Shown here: positions 35,720 to 47,746 of the stretch, in pieces | Layout of the letters: each line of letters opens with the position of its first letter | How positions within the stretch are numbered: position 1 is the first letter of the stretch | From: Zingiber officinale | Lineage: Eukaryota > Streptophyta > Magnoliopsida > Zingiberales > Zingiberaceae | DNA: 64,000 bases | Direction of reading: 5' to 3' | Assembly: GCF_018446385.1 (NCBI RefSeq) | Contig: NC_055990.1 | Span: 24,495,058-24,559,057 of the forward strand | The notes under the pieces: generated by a model | What the model saw: the letters and a program-made list of their open reading frames with translations, nothing else | Databases searched by the model: none | What the model was told of the DNA's origin: nothing | Program-made: the position numbers and the translations under genes

Positions 35720-36255
35720 GAGCGTTGAAAAGCAATGGAGAGTGGATATCTTCATTGAGGGGTTATGGATGCTCTAGGATGAGCATCATAACATGGAGTA
35801 ATGCTCCAGGGTGAGCAGTTAATACAGTGAAGGGTATGAGACCTTCATTGTTGGATTGGTTGACGCTCAAGGGTGAGCATTGAAGATAATGAAGGGTATA
35901 GGACCTTCATTATGGTGTTGTGAACAACTAGTGAAGTTGTGAACAACGGTGAGTAACTCTTCAGGGGAGAGTTCTTTTTGATGTGTGCCAATAGGGAGAG
36001 AATGTAGGGTTAAGTTAGGCCTTCATTACCTAAAGAGGGAGTTTGCCCTCTGGGAAAGGGGGAGAATGAATGAAACCCTCATTCATACTTTGGAAGGAAA
36101 GGAAGTTAGGCCTTCATTACCTAAAGAGAGAGTTTGCCCTCTAGGAAAGGGAGAAAATGAAGGAAACCCTCATTCATACTTTGGCAGGAAAGGAAGTTGA
36201 GGCTATAAGATTAGCCTAACTTAAAGGTATCGTCAAATATCAAAAAGGGGGAGAT
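35720..36255 (+). mobile_element. 3' internal end of a second plus-strand SIRE-type element
   Basis: No gene. It contains two copies of a unit of about 91 bp starting GTTAGGCCTTCATTACC (36014 and 36105), and repeated phrases around GACCTTCATT and AGGGTGAGCA. It ends in CAAAAAGGGGGAGAT, the polypurine tract before the next LTR. Confidence 0.65.
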
Positions 36256-37906
36256 TGTTGGTGCAATATTCCCTAGGTTAAGGTTGACCTGGTTGACTAC
36301 GCTTGAGATGACTCAAGCTTGAGTTTTGAAGTTTGAGTTTCGATGTTTGACAATACATGGAGACTGATAATATGTGAGGATTGTAGATGTAATTATTTAT
36401 TTGGGGAGATTGTTGGTACAATTTTCCTCTAATCAAGGTTGACCAGTTAAATGTGAAGAAGAGTCAAGTAGGTCAAGACTGATTGGATACTTGATTGGAA
36501 AATCCTGGTGAGTGAAACCAGGTGAAAGACTAGTGAGTGAAGCTTGGCAGAGGAGAAGTCCTGGTGAATGAAGCCAGGTAGTTTGAAAATCCTGGTGAGT
36601 GAAGCCAAGTGAAAGACCTAGTGAGTGAAGCTAGGCAGTATGAAAGTCCTGGTGAGTGAAGTCATGCAGATGAGAAATCCTAGTGAGTGAAGCTAGGTGA
36701 AAGTCCTGGTGAGTAAAACCAGGTAAATAGGAAGTCCTAGTGAATGAAGCTAGGCAGAAGAGAAGTCCTGGTGAGTGAAGCCAGGCACGTGGAAATCCAA
36801 GTGGGTTAAGGTTTACAGGATACCTGGTATTGAGAAGTCCAAGTAGGTCAAAGGATTGACTGGATACTTGGCACGAGGAGCAAAGTCCAAGTTGGTCAAA
36901 GGGATTGACGAAACACTTAGTGAGGAAGTCCTAGTAAGTCGAGGGTAACCAGATGCTAGGCATGATGTTCCAACAGGTCATGGTTGACCGGATGTTGGTT
37001 CTAGGGACTTTGGACTTGATTTGGCAAGTCACAAATGGGCCAAATTGATCAACCGATCGATTGGCTCATGCCCAATCGATCGGTTGATCGATTGGGTGAG
37101 TCCCGCGACAAAAGACTCTTCCCAATCGATCAGGTGATCGATTGGGGAAGAATCGGCGGCACACAGAACGTCTCCCAATCGATCACCCGATCAATTGGGA
37201 GCCTCCAATCGATCGGGTGATCGATTAGAGCGTTGGAAAGTCGTGAGGGTTAGTGAATCGATTAGTTAATCGATTCAAGCGAATTTCAAAGAGCACAGAG
37301 GTGCTCAGGATCAATCGATCCAAAGCCTCCCCAATTAATTGAGAGTAATCCAATCGATTGGGATCCGACCGTTGGCGCTGAATAAAGCTGTTGCGAGTGT
37401 TCTTCTTCGCACGACTTACACAGATAGCACTCGATTCATCTCTGATCTTCACAGTGATCTCTCCACAGCTCATAGTCAGTTCTTGGAGGCTCTTGGAAAC
37501 TAGTGTTGGTGCACTTCCAAGGTTCAAGAGGCAACAACAAGCAAGAAGAAAAGTAAGCTAGGGTTTCTACCGTGTAAATCTTGTAAGGTTTATTGTTTTA
37601 TCAACTTATAGTTTGTTCTTCTTGTGTATCTTTGTGTGTGAGTCCTGTATAGGCTTCTCCGCCTTCAGTATTTACCGTAGAGGAGTGTTTTCATAGTGGA
37701 GAGTGTGTGTTGTGTGTGGATCCTTAGATTAGTCACCTCTTCTTGAAGTGGATACCAAGTAAATCCTTCGTGTTAGCGTTGTATTTGTGTTTCTTGTATT
37801 TTTCGCTGCATATCATCACCAAGAAACAAGCGATGGCAAGACGACGAGCACACGACGAGCTATTCACCCCTCCCCCCCCCCCTCTAGTTACATATCGACT
37901 CTAACA
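36256..37906 (+). repeat. SIRE-type 3' LTR, plus strand (1.65-kb family)
   Basis: 1651 bp, TGTTGGTGCAATATTCC to ATCGACTCTAACA, with a GAGCTATTCACCCC motif and C run near the end. A second polypurine-like and LTR-start-like block (GGGGAGATTGTTGGTACAAT) lies at about 36403-36422. Bases 36480-37000 hold many degenerate units of the type AAGTCCTGGTGAGTGAAGCC. Bases 37045-37345 hold palindromic CAATCGATCGGTTGATCGAT units. Same family as the solo LTR at 12414-14065. Confidence 0.85.
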
Positions 37907-38830
37907 GAAGCGTCTATGTGTTGACGTCGGTTTATCGACAGCCATTGAATGTAGAAGAATAGTCACGTGGCAGCAACACAACAATATGCACGTAGTTGCA
38001 TCAATCAAATGATAAAAGGATCATGTAGAAGTGTTGATCTTTTTCTTAGACATCTAATCTCCTTTTATAGATGAACATGTTTTTATCAGATCCATTGAAT
38101 TCGGAATAAACTTTCTAACTTTGGATTTTACAGATAATTCTGTAGAGAAAACTAATTGAATAATTCAGATCTTATCCATTGCTTCAGTTCGGTCTAGTCC
38201 GGTTCAATCCACTCCATCCACTTGAGGTGCCTCCAATCACTAGTTCTACATAACAATCTTTCGGAGGTCATATCTTTTGACTTCGGATTCGAAATCAGGC
38301 TTTATCAGTCGCCACTCATGTAGAATTTGAAGATTTGTGTATGTATCTACAGAACAGAGTTAGAAAAATATATGCACAAATAGTTTATTTATGAGTTAGA
38401 TCCTATCTTGTCAAGACCAGGATATAGTCATGGATTCAGCTTAAACTTCCAAAATGGATCTATGCTGGACCAACACCTACTGTCCCACTAGAACTTGTCT
38501 TCACTAGATCATTCTCATCTAGTTGACTTACCTCACTTACCATTTGCAGTATCTTAACTTGCCTCTTGACCCATCAGGTCTTCCTGTCAGAATTGCATAT
38601 CCAGACTTCAACCAATCGTCTGGAATCAAACATCCTAATTGGACTTCTGCCAGCTGTCAGGTCCTGCAGATCCAGCTGGACTTTCTACCAGAATCATACA
38701 TCTGGACTTCAGCTTAGTGTCAGGTCCTCTAGACCCATCAATTCCTACACACTCAGTAAAGAGGTTAGACAAATATAATATCTAACTTTAAACCATTTGT
38801 TATTCATCAAAACCTAAATTCGATCATTGG
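37907..38830 (-). mobile_element. SIRE-type LTR fragment, minus strand
   Basis: The right end (GATGAATAACAAATGG, minus strand, near 38796-38811) matches the start region of SIRE-type LTRs, and 38520-38760 holds degenerate TGGACTTC-type units. A minus-strand TATA-like TATAAAAGGAG is near 38064-38074. Both ends are truncated by neighbouring LTRs. Confidence 0.5.
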
Positions 38831-40572
38831 TGTTGATACGGTGCATGAATGTGGGGTCTGTGAGATGATATGGCACGGAGTCAAGGCCACCGAAGGGTCA
38901 AAAGTTACACCAGCATGGAGGTCAGAAGTCTAGCCCCCGTGGCTAATCAAAAGTTACACCAACCTGGAGGTCAAAAGTCTAGCTTTCGTGGCAACGCCAT
39001 CGGGGAGGTCAGGAATTAGAATTACAAGGAGGTCAAGATTCCAGCCCACGTGGCTAAAGTCAAAGCTTCAGTTGAGGGACTGGTCAAAGGACAGTATTTA
39101 CGAGTTGGCCCGGATCTGATCTCGAAGGGAATCGAAAATGAACCCGACCCACAAGGCCAAATTCAATTGAGGATCGGACCCATGGGTCACGTATAACCAG
39201 GGATTGGGTGCAACTAGGGGGCCAACTTTTGATTGGATGGGTATACCGAATAAGACTGCCGATGAAGCGATGCAGGTCAGGGAACCGACCCAGCGTGCGG
39301 GTCGGGACGTTCATACCATGGATAACAGCAGACAGATGCAAGTCAGGGAACCGACCCAGCGTGCGGGTCGGGACGTTCATATCATCGATAATAGCGGACA
39401 AATACATGTCAGGGAACTGACCCAGCGTGCAGGTCGGGACGTTCATACCATCGATAACAGCAGACAGATGCAGGTCAAGGTCAGGGAACCGACCCAGCGT
39501 GCGGGTCGGGACGTTCATACCATGGATAACAGCGGATAGATGCAGGTCAGGGAACCGGTATACCGAATAAGACTTCCGATGAAGCGATGCAGGTCAGGGA
39601 ACCGACCCAGCGTGCAGGTCGGGACATTCATACCATGGATAACAGCCGACAGATGCAGGTCAGGGAACCGACCCAGCGTGCAGGTCGGGACGTTCATACC
39701 ATGGATAACAGCGGACAGATGCAGGTCAGGGAACCGACCCAGCGTGCAGGTCGGGACGTTCATACCATGAATAACAGCGGATAGATACAGGTCAGGGAAT
39801 CGACCCAGCGTGCAGGTCGGGACATTCATACCATGGATAACAAGGACATGCAGGTAGGGAATTAGACCTAGCGTGCAGGTCGGAACATACATGCCTTGGA
39901 TAGCAATAAGCAGATACGGGTCAGGAATCAGCAGGTCATCGGGATGTACATACTTGGAATGACGCAGACGAAGGCGGGGCAGGAGGCCAGACACTACATG
40001 ATAAATAGGCCTGCAAGGAATCATAACCACCTGTCATAGAACAATCATCACATGTCAGGGAATATTCTAACGGTGGGAGGCTCATACTCCTCTTGGTTTC
40101 TCCGCCAGCCTATAAGAGAAAGCCATGTGTCGACCACCGCCAGACAGAGCCTGACATCCGACATTCCCTGACATTCGCCAAGTTCCAGAAGCCTCAGTTG
40201 CAGTATAAAAAGGGATGCTTTGTCCCTTACGCAGGTACGCTCACTCGTCATTTCTTACCAGTCTTTTACTTTTCATGCTTTCTCTGTGATTTCTAGGGAA
40301 AAAGTACCTGACTTGAGCGTCGGAGGGCCTGACTCGGGGACTTTTTCCCTGGTTTCTGGTCTCTAACGACCGGTGGACTCGTCTGAGTGTGTGCAGATCA
40401 ATAGCGTCATCATCCTGATCATTTCTCTCCGTAGAACCGCCCGTGCGAACCTGTCCAGGGGGTACCTAGCTGATTCAGCATCTCAACGACTCTCCGTCAA
40501 CTTTTAGCACAACAAGGCCCGCCTTCATCCGACTCAGCTTCTGGACGGGATCAGGTGCTTACTGCACTAACA
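38831..40572 (+). mobile_element. Solo LTR with internal minisatellite (possibly Ty3/gypsy)
   Basis: TG...CA bounded, from TGTTGATACGGTGC to ACTGCACTAACA. A TATA box TATAAAAA (40204-40211) is followed by a leader with CTGACTTGAGCGTCGGAGGG, a phrase I associate with plant gypsy LTRs (memory, not searched). No purine tract or primer site adjoins. The flanking pentamers ATTGG and GTAAT do not match, so it is either a product of unequal recombination or one boundary is misplaced. Confidence 0.5.
39271..39914. repeat. 66-bp minisatellite, about nine full units
   Basis: Units start TGCAGGTCAGGGAACCGACC at 39271, 39337, 39403, 39469, 39588, 39654, 39720, 39786 and 39849. One unit has 6 extra bases, and a partial unit at 39541-39587 repeats the left border sequence (ACCGAATAAGACT, also near 39245), so the array itself was duplicated. 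As 66 is a multiple of three, long frames stay open on both strands (for example 39515-40030 minus); these are not treated as genes. Confidence 0.92.
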
Positions 40573-42100
40573 GTAATTATAGAAAGTAGCAACATAACCC
40601 AATAGTTATTCAAAGTCTTTACAATCCATTGGTGAAAAATTAATCTAGAATGGCATCAAAGTCTTCAGGAGGAAGTTCGTCAATAGCCCAAGCTTGATCT
40701 AGGAATTATCCAATTCATAAGCTAGAGGATAACCATGTTCCTTGAACTGCACTACCACTCCCTCAAACCCCAGCTAGAAGCAGGTAGCATTTTTTGACTC
40801 TAGGCAAGTCATTAATTTCAGACCTTCTCTTTGCTTCAGATGACTTGAAGACTCCAAACTTTGTGTTGATCTTCCATGCTTCATAAGCTTCAGATACACA
40901 CCTAGTCAATCCATGGCCCTTTCCAACGCATTCCCTAGCTTGGAAAAGTATTCTTTGGCTTGTTCAGTATGCTTGTTACACTCCTGTTGCATCATTGACA
41001 TATGAAGAAGACTGCCCATGTATACATTTTGACATCCTAAAGCTCATCATTCATATTCTAAGAGTTGGGATCCACTTTCCCTTAAGTTATGTGCCAATGT
41101 GAGATTACGACCTCATTCAATCAGTAATTGACTCTTTAGAATGCACACTTCCATTTCCAAACTTTATCCATAAGGGATTGCGCTAGTGTATTTTCCACTT
41201 CATCGAGCCATTGTTTCAAGGAGTGTATTCTTGCTTGATCTTCGATGCATAACTTGGTTAATTTCTTGATTTTGTCATCCAGCTCTTCGTGATGATACAA
41301 GAATATGACTTCCTGATTTTTCCACTTCTGCTCTTTTATGGCCGTCACTGTGTTCTTTCTTCAATTGTTCTTCTATGATAGTGTAGTGTTGTTGAGCTTG
41401 TGCTTAAACTCTCTGAAAGTACGTCAAAAGTTCTCCTCTACTTGACACAATTTGATGAATTCAAATCTAGCTAGGGGATAACGGTGAAGGTGATGAAATG
41501 ATTATAAGACTAACTTACCATATTCACTGCTTGATTCAACTGTCGAAAGGATAAGAGTTGATCCTCTTCGTTGGGTAAAGGATATTGGTCGGGTAAACCA
41601 TTGGCCACAAAGGAAGGGGATGGTAAGCTCAGAAGTTCACTCAAAGAAACCACGAGGGGAGAAGAATACTACACCAATGCTCTGGAAAAAGGATTTTCAA
41701 GTGTAGGAGAAGAAGGAGGAGTTGGTGTTGTCATATCTATTACTAGGGTTAGGATTTCAAGTCGAGTAGGGGATTCAATGTTTAGAGTTAGAGGGTTGGA
41801 GATAGGAGAAGAGACAGGAATTGGCTCCGAGCAAAACTCCGTAGGAATCTCCGAGATAATAGGCAAATCCAAGGGAACGTAAACAACAACTGTCTGTTTG
41901 GTTGCAATATTCTTAGGGTAAAGAATACCCAAAGGACTAGTTTATCCAAAGACAATTAGGAATTTAGTGGAGTGGAAGTCAAGATCGAGTCTATTGTTGC
42001 CTGAGGAAGTCCCTTAGAAGATATACTAGGACTTACGTCAGAAATTGTGATGGAAGTAGACTCAAGAACTAGTTGAAGCAATGCAAAAGACTCATTATGA
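40573..42100. other. Unrecognised region, possibly decayed transposon coding sequence
   Basis: Minus-strand fragments look protein-like but belong to no family I recognise. One (41348-41136) is coiled-coil-like with DDKIKKLTKLCIEDQARIH. Another (41932-41669) is proline/serine/threonine-rich. Both have stops around them. No supported gene. Confidence 0.35.
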
Positions 42101-42556
42101 GAATTGGTAGGAGCCAGTCAGCTTAACCTACAAGGATTTTTCTGATTAAACTATCTACACACTTAATCAAGTAATTAGATTACAATAAATTTTAACTTTG
42201 AACTTTTGCCAACATTAAAACTCAGGTTCGATTAGTATTTCCTACACCAAGAACTTTTTATCCCTTGGATGCATCAAATATATCGTCTTCCTTCTCATGT
42301 CATCCTTCTCGTTTGCTTGCATTTTCTACTCCAAGTTTAACTGTCTTCGATACTCCTCATGCTTTCAATCCCTAAGGTGTCTCATACAACTCTTCATTGT
42401 ACTCCATTGGATCCTAAGTCATCGGGTATTCCTGTGTGTTCCTCTAAGTCTTTGCACACTTAGATACACATATCGAACACATCAATAAGACCTAACTTAA
42501 ACTCATTTGACCAAACGTCAAAATTGTGGTCTATACCATTTGGGGTACCAATGATC
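42101..42556 (-). mobile_element. SIRE-type LTR end remnants
   Basis: Two minus-strand LTR-start-like sequences follow one another: TTGGTGTAGGAAATACTAAT ending near 42248, and GGGGATCATTGGTACCCC ending near 42556, each with the usual adjoining AACTTAAAC- or AACATTAAAA-like phrase. Confidence 0.5.
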
Positions 42557-42599
42557 CCCCCTCAAACGTTCAAGGTACTAACAAGATATGGATATAACA

Positions 42600-43282
42600 T
42601 ATGTTACATTAAAGATTAAGGTCACTAAGATATTCAAATTAAAGGAATTATTCTTTCACAGTCTCACTATATTGAGACATTGCTAAAAAAATTCAATATA
42701 TATAATCCTTCCTCTATTAAAAACACCAATGCACTCAAACTTGTATTTGGCTAAGAATCATAGTGACCTATATCTCAATTAGAATATTCGATGATAATTG
42801 ACAGTTTAATATACATCACTAAATACATACATCATGATATTGCTTATGTAGTTAATAAATTAAGTAGATTTATAAGTTATCCAATTGATAATCATTAGAA
42901 GGTGTTAATAAGAGTTCTTAAATATTTAAGATACATCTTAAAGTATGAATTACATTATACGAGATATCTAGCGGTACTAGAAGTCTATTGTGATGCAAAT
43001 TGAATATCCAACACAAAAGATTCTAAATCCACTACTAGATATGTCTTTACCATAAGTGATGGAGTGCTGTCACGGAAAATCATAAAACAAACATGTATAA
43101 GTCGATCAACTATGAAATCTGAGTTTATAGCCTTAGATAAAGCCATCGAAGAAGTTGAATGACTTAATAATTTCTTCTCGAAGATCCTATGTTGAACAAA
43201 GCAATTGTTTATTGTAATGATATTTCGTGATAGTCAATCGACAATTGAAAGGACATAGAGTAGCATGTATAATGGTCAGTTA
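42600..43282 (+). pseudogene. Copia RT C-terminus and RNase H remnant, left part
   Basis: Plus-strand translation with few stops includes [60 protein letters not shown] and [16 protein letters not shown], which follow the Copia RT-to-RNase H order. It is cut at 43282 by the 3.26-kb solo LTR and continues at 46549. Confidence 0.8.
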
Positions 43283-46160
43283 TGTAACGACCACCCTTCT
43301 TAATACTCTACTACTCTCTAAGAGTGACCGTTACTTAACTACTAACTTTACTTAAACAGTATAATTAAAAATCATGAGGAATCTCTACCCAAAAATTTCG
43401 GCAGAATCTCCCTTGTACCGGTGACCATATTCAACAATACATGCAATATATACTCAGCCACAAGCGGCTGGAACACATATCAATCAACCACGCAGTAATA
43501 AAATCACAATAAAAACCAAGAAACTACTCTAGCAATAGCAACGACTACAGCACTCCACAAATAATAAAAGAGACTAATTAGACATGCGGAAATAAACTCA
43601 ACTACAATCCCAAATTTAATATAACATTAAAAGAGAACTAAAAGGAGGTCTTGACAATTCTGCCAGCTACTTCTGGATCTCTCCACAGTCCAGTCACCAC
43701 ACACCTTCATCACCACCACCACCCTGTCGTCTCCCTTCATATCTTAGCTTTTCTTTTATCTACAGTAGGAGGAAAGAAAATAAAACTATAAGCGAAAACG
43801 CTTAGTAAGTACTAATCTATCTCACAAAAACTTCAAAGTGCATAAAAGTAATGCAATAATACTGAAACTGTAATGCTAAAGCAAAGCTGCATGTACTCAT
43901 GGTATACAGGAATAAAACTGAATATTAAACATGCTCACTAACTGACAGGAAAGTAATGAAACTACTATTGTAGGCTTAGAATTAAAGAACTAAACTTTTA
44001 TTGATTCTAAGCATAAACTTGTTTCATTTTCTTATATCCTTATACTAGAAATTAATCTTTTAATTTCTCTTTAACTTTCTTCTTCTTGTTTTTCTTACTT
44101 TTCTTATACTAGAAATTAATCTTTTAATTTCTCTTTCACTTTCTTCTTCTTGTTCTTCTTTTCTTTTCTTTTCTTTTCTTCTTTGGTTTTCTTTTCTTTG
44201 GGCCCAGGCTTAGTACCATCTTTATTTTGCGCGCTCTCTAATAGTGACTGAGGTAGCAAGCCTCTAGTCCTATGAGGTAAAGACCTTGGTCTTACCAGGG
44301 CCAAGACCTTGGAATTGGTCACCTGGATTTGTTTAACGACAACCTTAGAAGTCGGGTACTAGCCTCTTACTTTAGTTTACTTGTTATCTCTTTTTAACTA
44401 GACCTTGGTCTCTTTCTTTTTACTCAGTTTTCTCATAATCCTTTATTAGAGTTTATTGGAATCCTTTAGATATACCTAACAAGTGTAGGATTACAATTAA
44501 CTAAGCATGCTATATAAAAATAATACAAGGGAAACAAATCTAAACTCCCTCTAAGCATGTTATAAAACAAAGCAACAGAAAAGCAAATCTGAACTTTCCA
44601 AATATGCTGTAAAACAAAGGAAAAGAAAGCACATCTGAACTTACTAATCATGCTATAGAATAGAGCAAAAGAGAGCTAGTTTGATCTTTTAAAACATGCT
44701 GTGATAAGAGCAAAGAAAGCTAATCTAATCTTACTAATCATGCTCTAAAATAGAGCCAAAGTAAGCTAATTCAAACTTGCTAATCATGCTATAAAATAGA
44801 GCAAAAGAGAGCTAATTTGGATTTTCTACACATGCTATAAGATAGAGCAAAAGAAAGCTAACTTGGACTTACTAAACATGCTGTAAAATAAATGGGTTGT
44901 TAAAAGCTAACTAACACATATATGCATGTGTATCAAAACAAGGAACTAGAAACCGAACTATAATTCAATACTGCTTATGGATTTCTCATGCTGATAAACG
45001 ACAAGGAAGAGGAAACAGCAAAGGGAGATTATAAAACTACTAATTTCTCATGCTTGTAAACAGCAAAACAAAGGAAACTATTCATGCTAAATTAAATAGC
45101 AAATAAAAGCTGTTGGTGCTTAGCTAATGGCAAGGTAAATTGTACATGCTCAAATAATAACAATGAAAACTGCTGGTACTCAACTAATGGTAATGAGGAC
45201 TGTGCATGCCAAATTAAAAAGAAAAGAAACTAACACTTGTGCCTAAATTATGGTTGTTCGTGCCACTATACAGCATAAAAGAAAGTCTAGCCGGATATGC
45301 TAAATACAGGGTCATTCTTGTCCAATACAAAGTATAACCAAGCCCAAACATCCCTCTGTGCATTGCTACGGTAAGGAAAACATAAGCATACCCTTCGGCA
45401 GTAATCTACCAAAAAACAGAACTACATACTAACAACTAATTATGGTCCATACAGGAAGATTAAATGTAAAGCTGCTCCTTTCAAACTTATCAGGCAATTA
45501 TGGCAGGAATTGCTATAATCTGCACAGCATGAGAAAATTAAGAGCATAAGACATACCTATCAACCCTAAACCATTTCCCTCTTATATCCTTAATGACCTC
45601 ACGGCAGAAAACTAAAGAAACCAAAAATCTTTGCAACGTGCTTTGAATTCAAAATGAACAAAGAACACAATTTCTTGACCTTAACATGCTATGCTCATGA
45701 AAAGGAAAGGGCAAATTGCTGTACAGCCCAAATACTAAGTCTAGGGTTCATGCTAGGCCTCGGAAGCAAGGAAAAATCAAAACGGAAAACTCGAAACAAC
45801 TCCTACCGCAGGTGAGTAGTACTTACTGACGGTTCTTGGACTTACAACCGAGAAGAGGAAGGGGATTCTAGGGTTCGGGTAGCTCCAAATCTCGGCCTCT
45901 TCTCTTGCCCGAGTGTTTGCCTTGCCGAGAGAAGCTTGGTTTGTGAAGAACCCTTGAAGAAGAACGCTCGCCAGCCGCCGGAAAGCAACCCTAATTTCGG
46001 CTTCGTCTTCGCCCAAGCAACGCCGACGCTGCCGCACGCGAGAACGAGAGGAGAGGGAAGTGTTTCGGCTCGGGAGAAAAGGAATTAGGTCTTTTTAAAA
46101 CTAGGGTTTCCTATTCCTAACCATAGCTTAAATATTTGTCGCTGCATATCTTATTAACAC

Positions 46161-46236
46161 CGACCGCTGGCGCAGTTGGTCCGTTGGATTTCGCTCGAAG
46201 CCACAGGTCTGTGCTTCGATTCTCTACCGCGCCCCT
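46161..46236 (+). other. tRNA-like module 1 inside the solo LTR
   Basis: It has a perfect RNA polymerase III A box TGGCGCAGTTGG (46168-46179), a B-box-like GCTTCGATTCT (46213-46223) and a following T5 run (46235-46239). The cloverleaf is not convincing at the acceptor stem, so it is not called a tRNA gene. Confidence 0.6.
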
Positions 46237-46305
46237 TTTTCTCCCACTTATTTTAAATGTTCCAACTATAGCTTAAATATCTATCTCTACTTATTTGGTT
46301 AACAA

Positions 46306-46389
46306 AACCCGCGTAGCTCAGCTGGTTGGCTGCGTCCGGTTAGGTCGGGTTCGACCCGAGGTCATGGGTTTGAGCCTTACCTTCAACGA
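46306..46389 (+). other. tRNA-like module 2 inside the solo LTR
   Basis: It has a perfect A box TAGCTCAGCTGG (46314-46325), a palindromic GGGTTCGACCC (46338-46348) and a B-box-like GGTTTGAGCC (46367-46376), followed by a T run (46390-46394). The A boxes of the two modules are 146 bp apart. Both are preceded by TATAGCTTAAATAT-like or CATAGCTTAAATAT leaders, so the unit was duplicated or acquired twice. Confidence 0.6.
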
Positions 46390-46548
46390 TTTTTGTCAAA
46401 ATTTCTTTCTTTTTGTAAACATACTAAACGCCCTCCAAAAATTACGTAAAAATACTCTAAAAATCTCTAGAATATTTTAAAAGTATTTTCAAATATTTTT
46501 ATAGACATTTGGAACTCGAAATAAGGAAAATTGGGTCGTTACAAGTTA

Positions 46549-46722
46549 TAACATATTCATAGAAGAAATAATCCTATCAAGCATTTGATCTCAAATAAAG
46601 TTATCCCTATCGATTATGTCAAATTAAAAGATACTTTGGCAAATCCGTTGACAAAAAGTTTGAGCGAAGATCAAGTATATTGCACATCAAGAGGAATAGA
46701 AATAAAAATCTACAAATAAAAA
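46549..46722 (+). pseudogene. Copia RNase H remnant, right part
   Basis: Continues the frame cut at 43282, with ISNKVIPIDYVKLKD, LANPLTKSLSEDQV and CTSRGIEIKIYK then stop. This is the usual C-terminus of Copia pol. Confidence 0.8.
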
Positions 46723-47582
46723 CATTCACAGTTGTAAATCAACCTTGTTGATTGGAGATCCCAAAGTCTTGGTTCAATGGGATAAAAAAATTATAAAAGT
46801 TCATGCAAGCACTTGAACTATTTCCCTCTCATTTTTAAGATGGAAAAATGCCACCTACTACATGTAGTGAGGTTAAGTCATAAACTTTTAATGACTCCTA
46901 TAATTTTAAAAGTGGATTATGACATATGATACTCTTGATAGGAGATCACTTATATAAGTGTGAAGGTGAACCGCTTCAATAAAACACTTACGAATCCAAG
47001 ATATTATTATCCATAACCAAAACAAACACAACAATGATAACTATAAAGATGTGAGAAAGATTATTCTATAGGTACCATTATCTTGGTTTACATGAATGAT
47101 TAAGTAGTTCAAGATATTATGTTCATTAAACAGTCTAGTAAATTCAGGATTATATTACTAAAGATTCAAAAGCATAAATTATCTCTTCTGATGCAATAAT
47201 CTTTCAATTGAGTGAAGTCTCTTTAGTTGCAGCAAAAAATGATAATCCTTACCTTGGAAGTCCCTTCAGGACAATCTCATATGATCTAGAAGAGAGGTAA
47301 ATTACAGAGGGTTTTGCTTAACATAGTGGCCCTTTGCATGAGATCAAGTGATCCGCGATGCATTTCACTCTCTGGGAATCAACCTCATGACCTATTACAA
47401 CAACACCTCATGCAAGTGTTAACTGTGCCAGCCCATGGAGGATTATGGCTCTCACACTGAGGGTTTTTACAAAATTATGTTATGTAATCTGGAAGGAAGG
47501 TAAATTATGAGGGACTTTCGTCCTATATAGTAACCCTTTGCATGGGAGGTCGGGTGAATTGAAGTCCTTTTAATACAAGTAT
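46723..47582. other. Probable 3' flank of the Copia remnant; no gene
   Basis: AT-rich DNA after the pol stop, with phrases seen after other Copia pol genes (GGAGATCCCAAAGTCTTGGT near 46757). A repeated block around GGAAGGTAAATTA-AGGG and CCCTTTGCATG appears near 47285-47340 and again near 47490-47550. No clear LTR ends. Confidence 0.45.
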
Positions 47583-47738
47583 TAGAGCTGTCAGACGAGC
47601 CAACCCGTGGCGGGGCGGGGCGGGCCTAGGCGAGTCGGCCTACGGTGGACTTGGGTTGATAAAATTCCAATCCAACCCACTTAAATTGTTTGGCGGGACG
47701 GGCCAACTCGATGGGCCCAACCCAAATTAACGGCTCTA
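47583..47738. mobile_element. hAT-type MITE
   Basis: 156 bp with terminal inverted repeats TAGAGCTGTCA and, read inward from the right, TAGAGCCGTTA (9 of 11 match). It is flanked by perfect 8-bp duplications ACAAGTAT (47575-47582 and 47739-47746). Eight-base duplications and TAG-type ends are hAT hallmarks. The interior is rich in GGGCGGGG and CCCAACCC. It is non-coding and would depend on a hAT transposase elsewhere. Confidence 0.88.
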
Positions 47739-47746
47739 ACAAGTAT

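Larger units (their letters stand above)
43283..46543 (-). mobile_element. 3.26-kb Tekay/Del-like gypsy solo LTR
   Basis: Ends are TGTAACGACC and GGTCGTTACA, a 10-bp inverted repeat, with identical AGTTA duplications (43278-43282 and 46544-46548). No internal gene or primer site adjoins, so a solo LTR is the best reading. Ends and size match what I know of Tekay/Del chromovirus LTRs (inference). Minus orientation is suggested by TTTTAAAAAG followed by a pyrimidine- and then GC-rich leader on the minus strand (46100 to 45800). The short frame at 45777-46037 lies in that leader. It has repeated phrases near 44040-44160 and many CATGCT-AAAATAGAGCAAA units between 44500 and 44900. Confidence 0.8.

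Noticed and set aside
39084..40030. Long repeat proteins of 111, 144 and 171 residues
   Set aside because: A 66-bp (multiple of three) minisatellite keeps all frames open; the encoded repeats match no family I know.
41136..41932. Coiled-coil gene on the minus strand
   Set aside because: Fragments are short, separated by stops and match no family I recognise; left as unassigned.
46161..46389. Two genuine tRNA genes
   Set aside because: A and B boxes are present but acceptor stems do not pair convincingly and module 2 is too long; kept only as tRNA-like modules.
43283..46543. DNA transposon defined by 10-bp inverted termini
   Set aside because: TG...CA ends, 5-bp duplication, size and leader-like interior fit a Tekay-type solo LTR better; no transposase is present.
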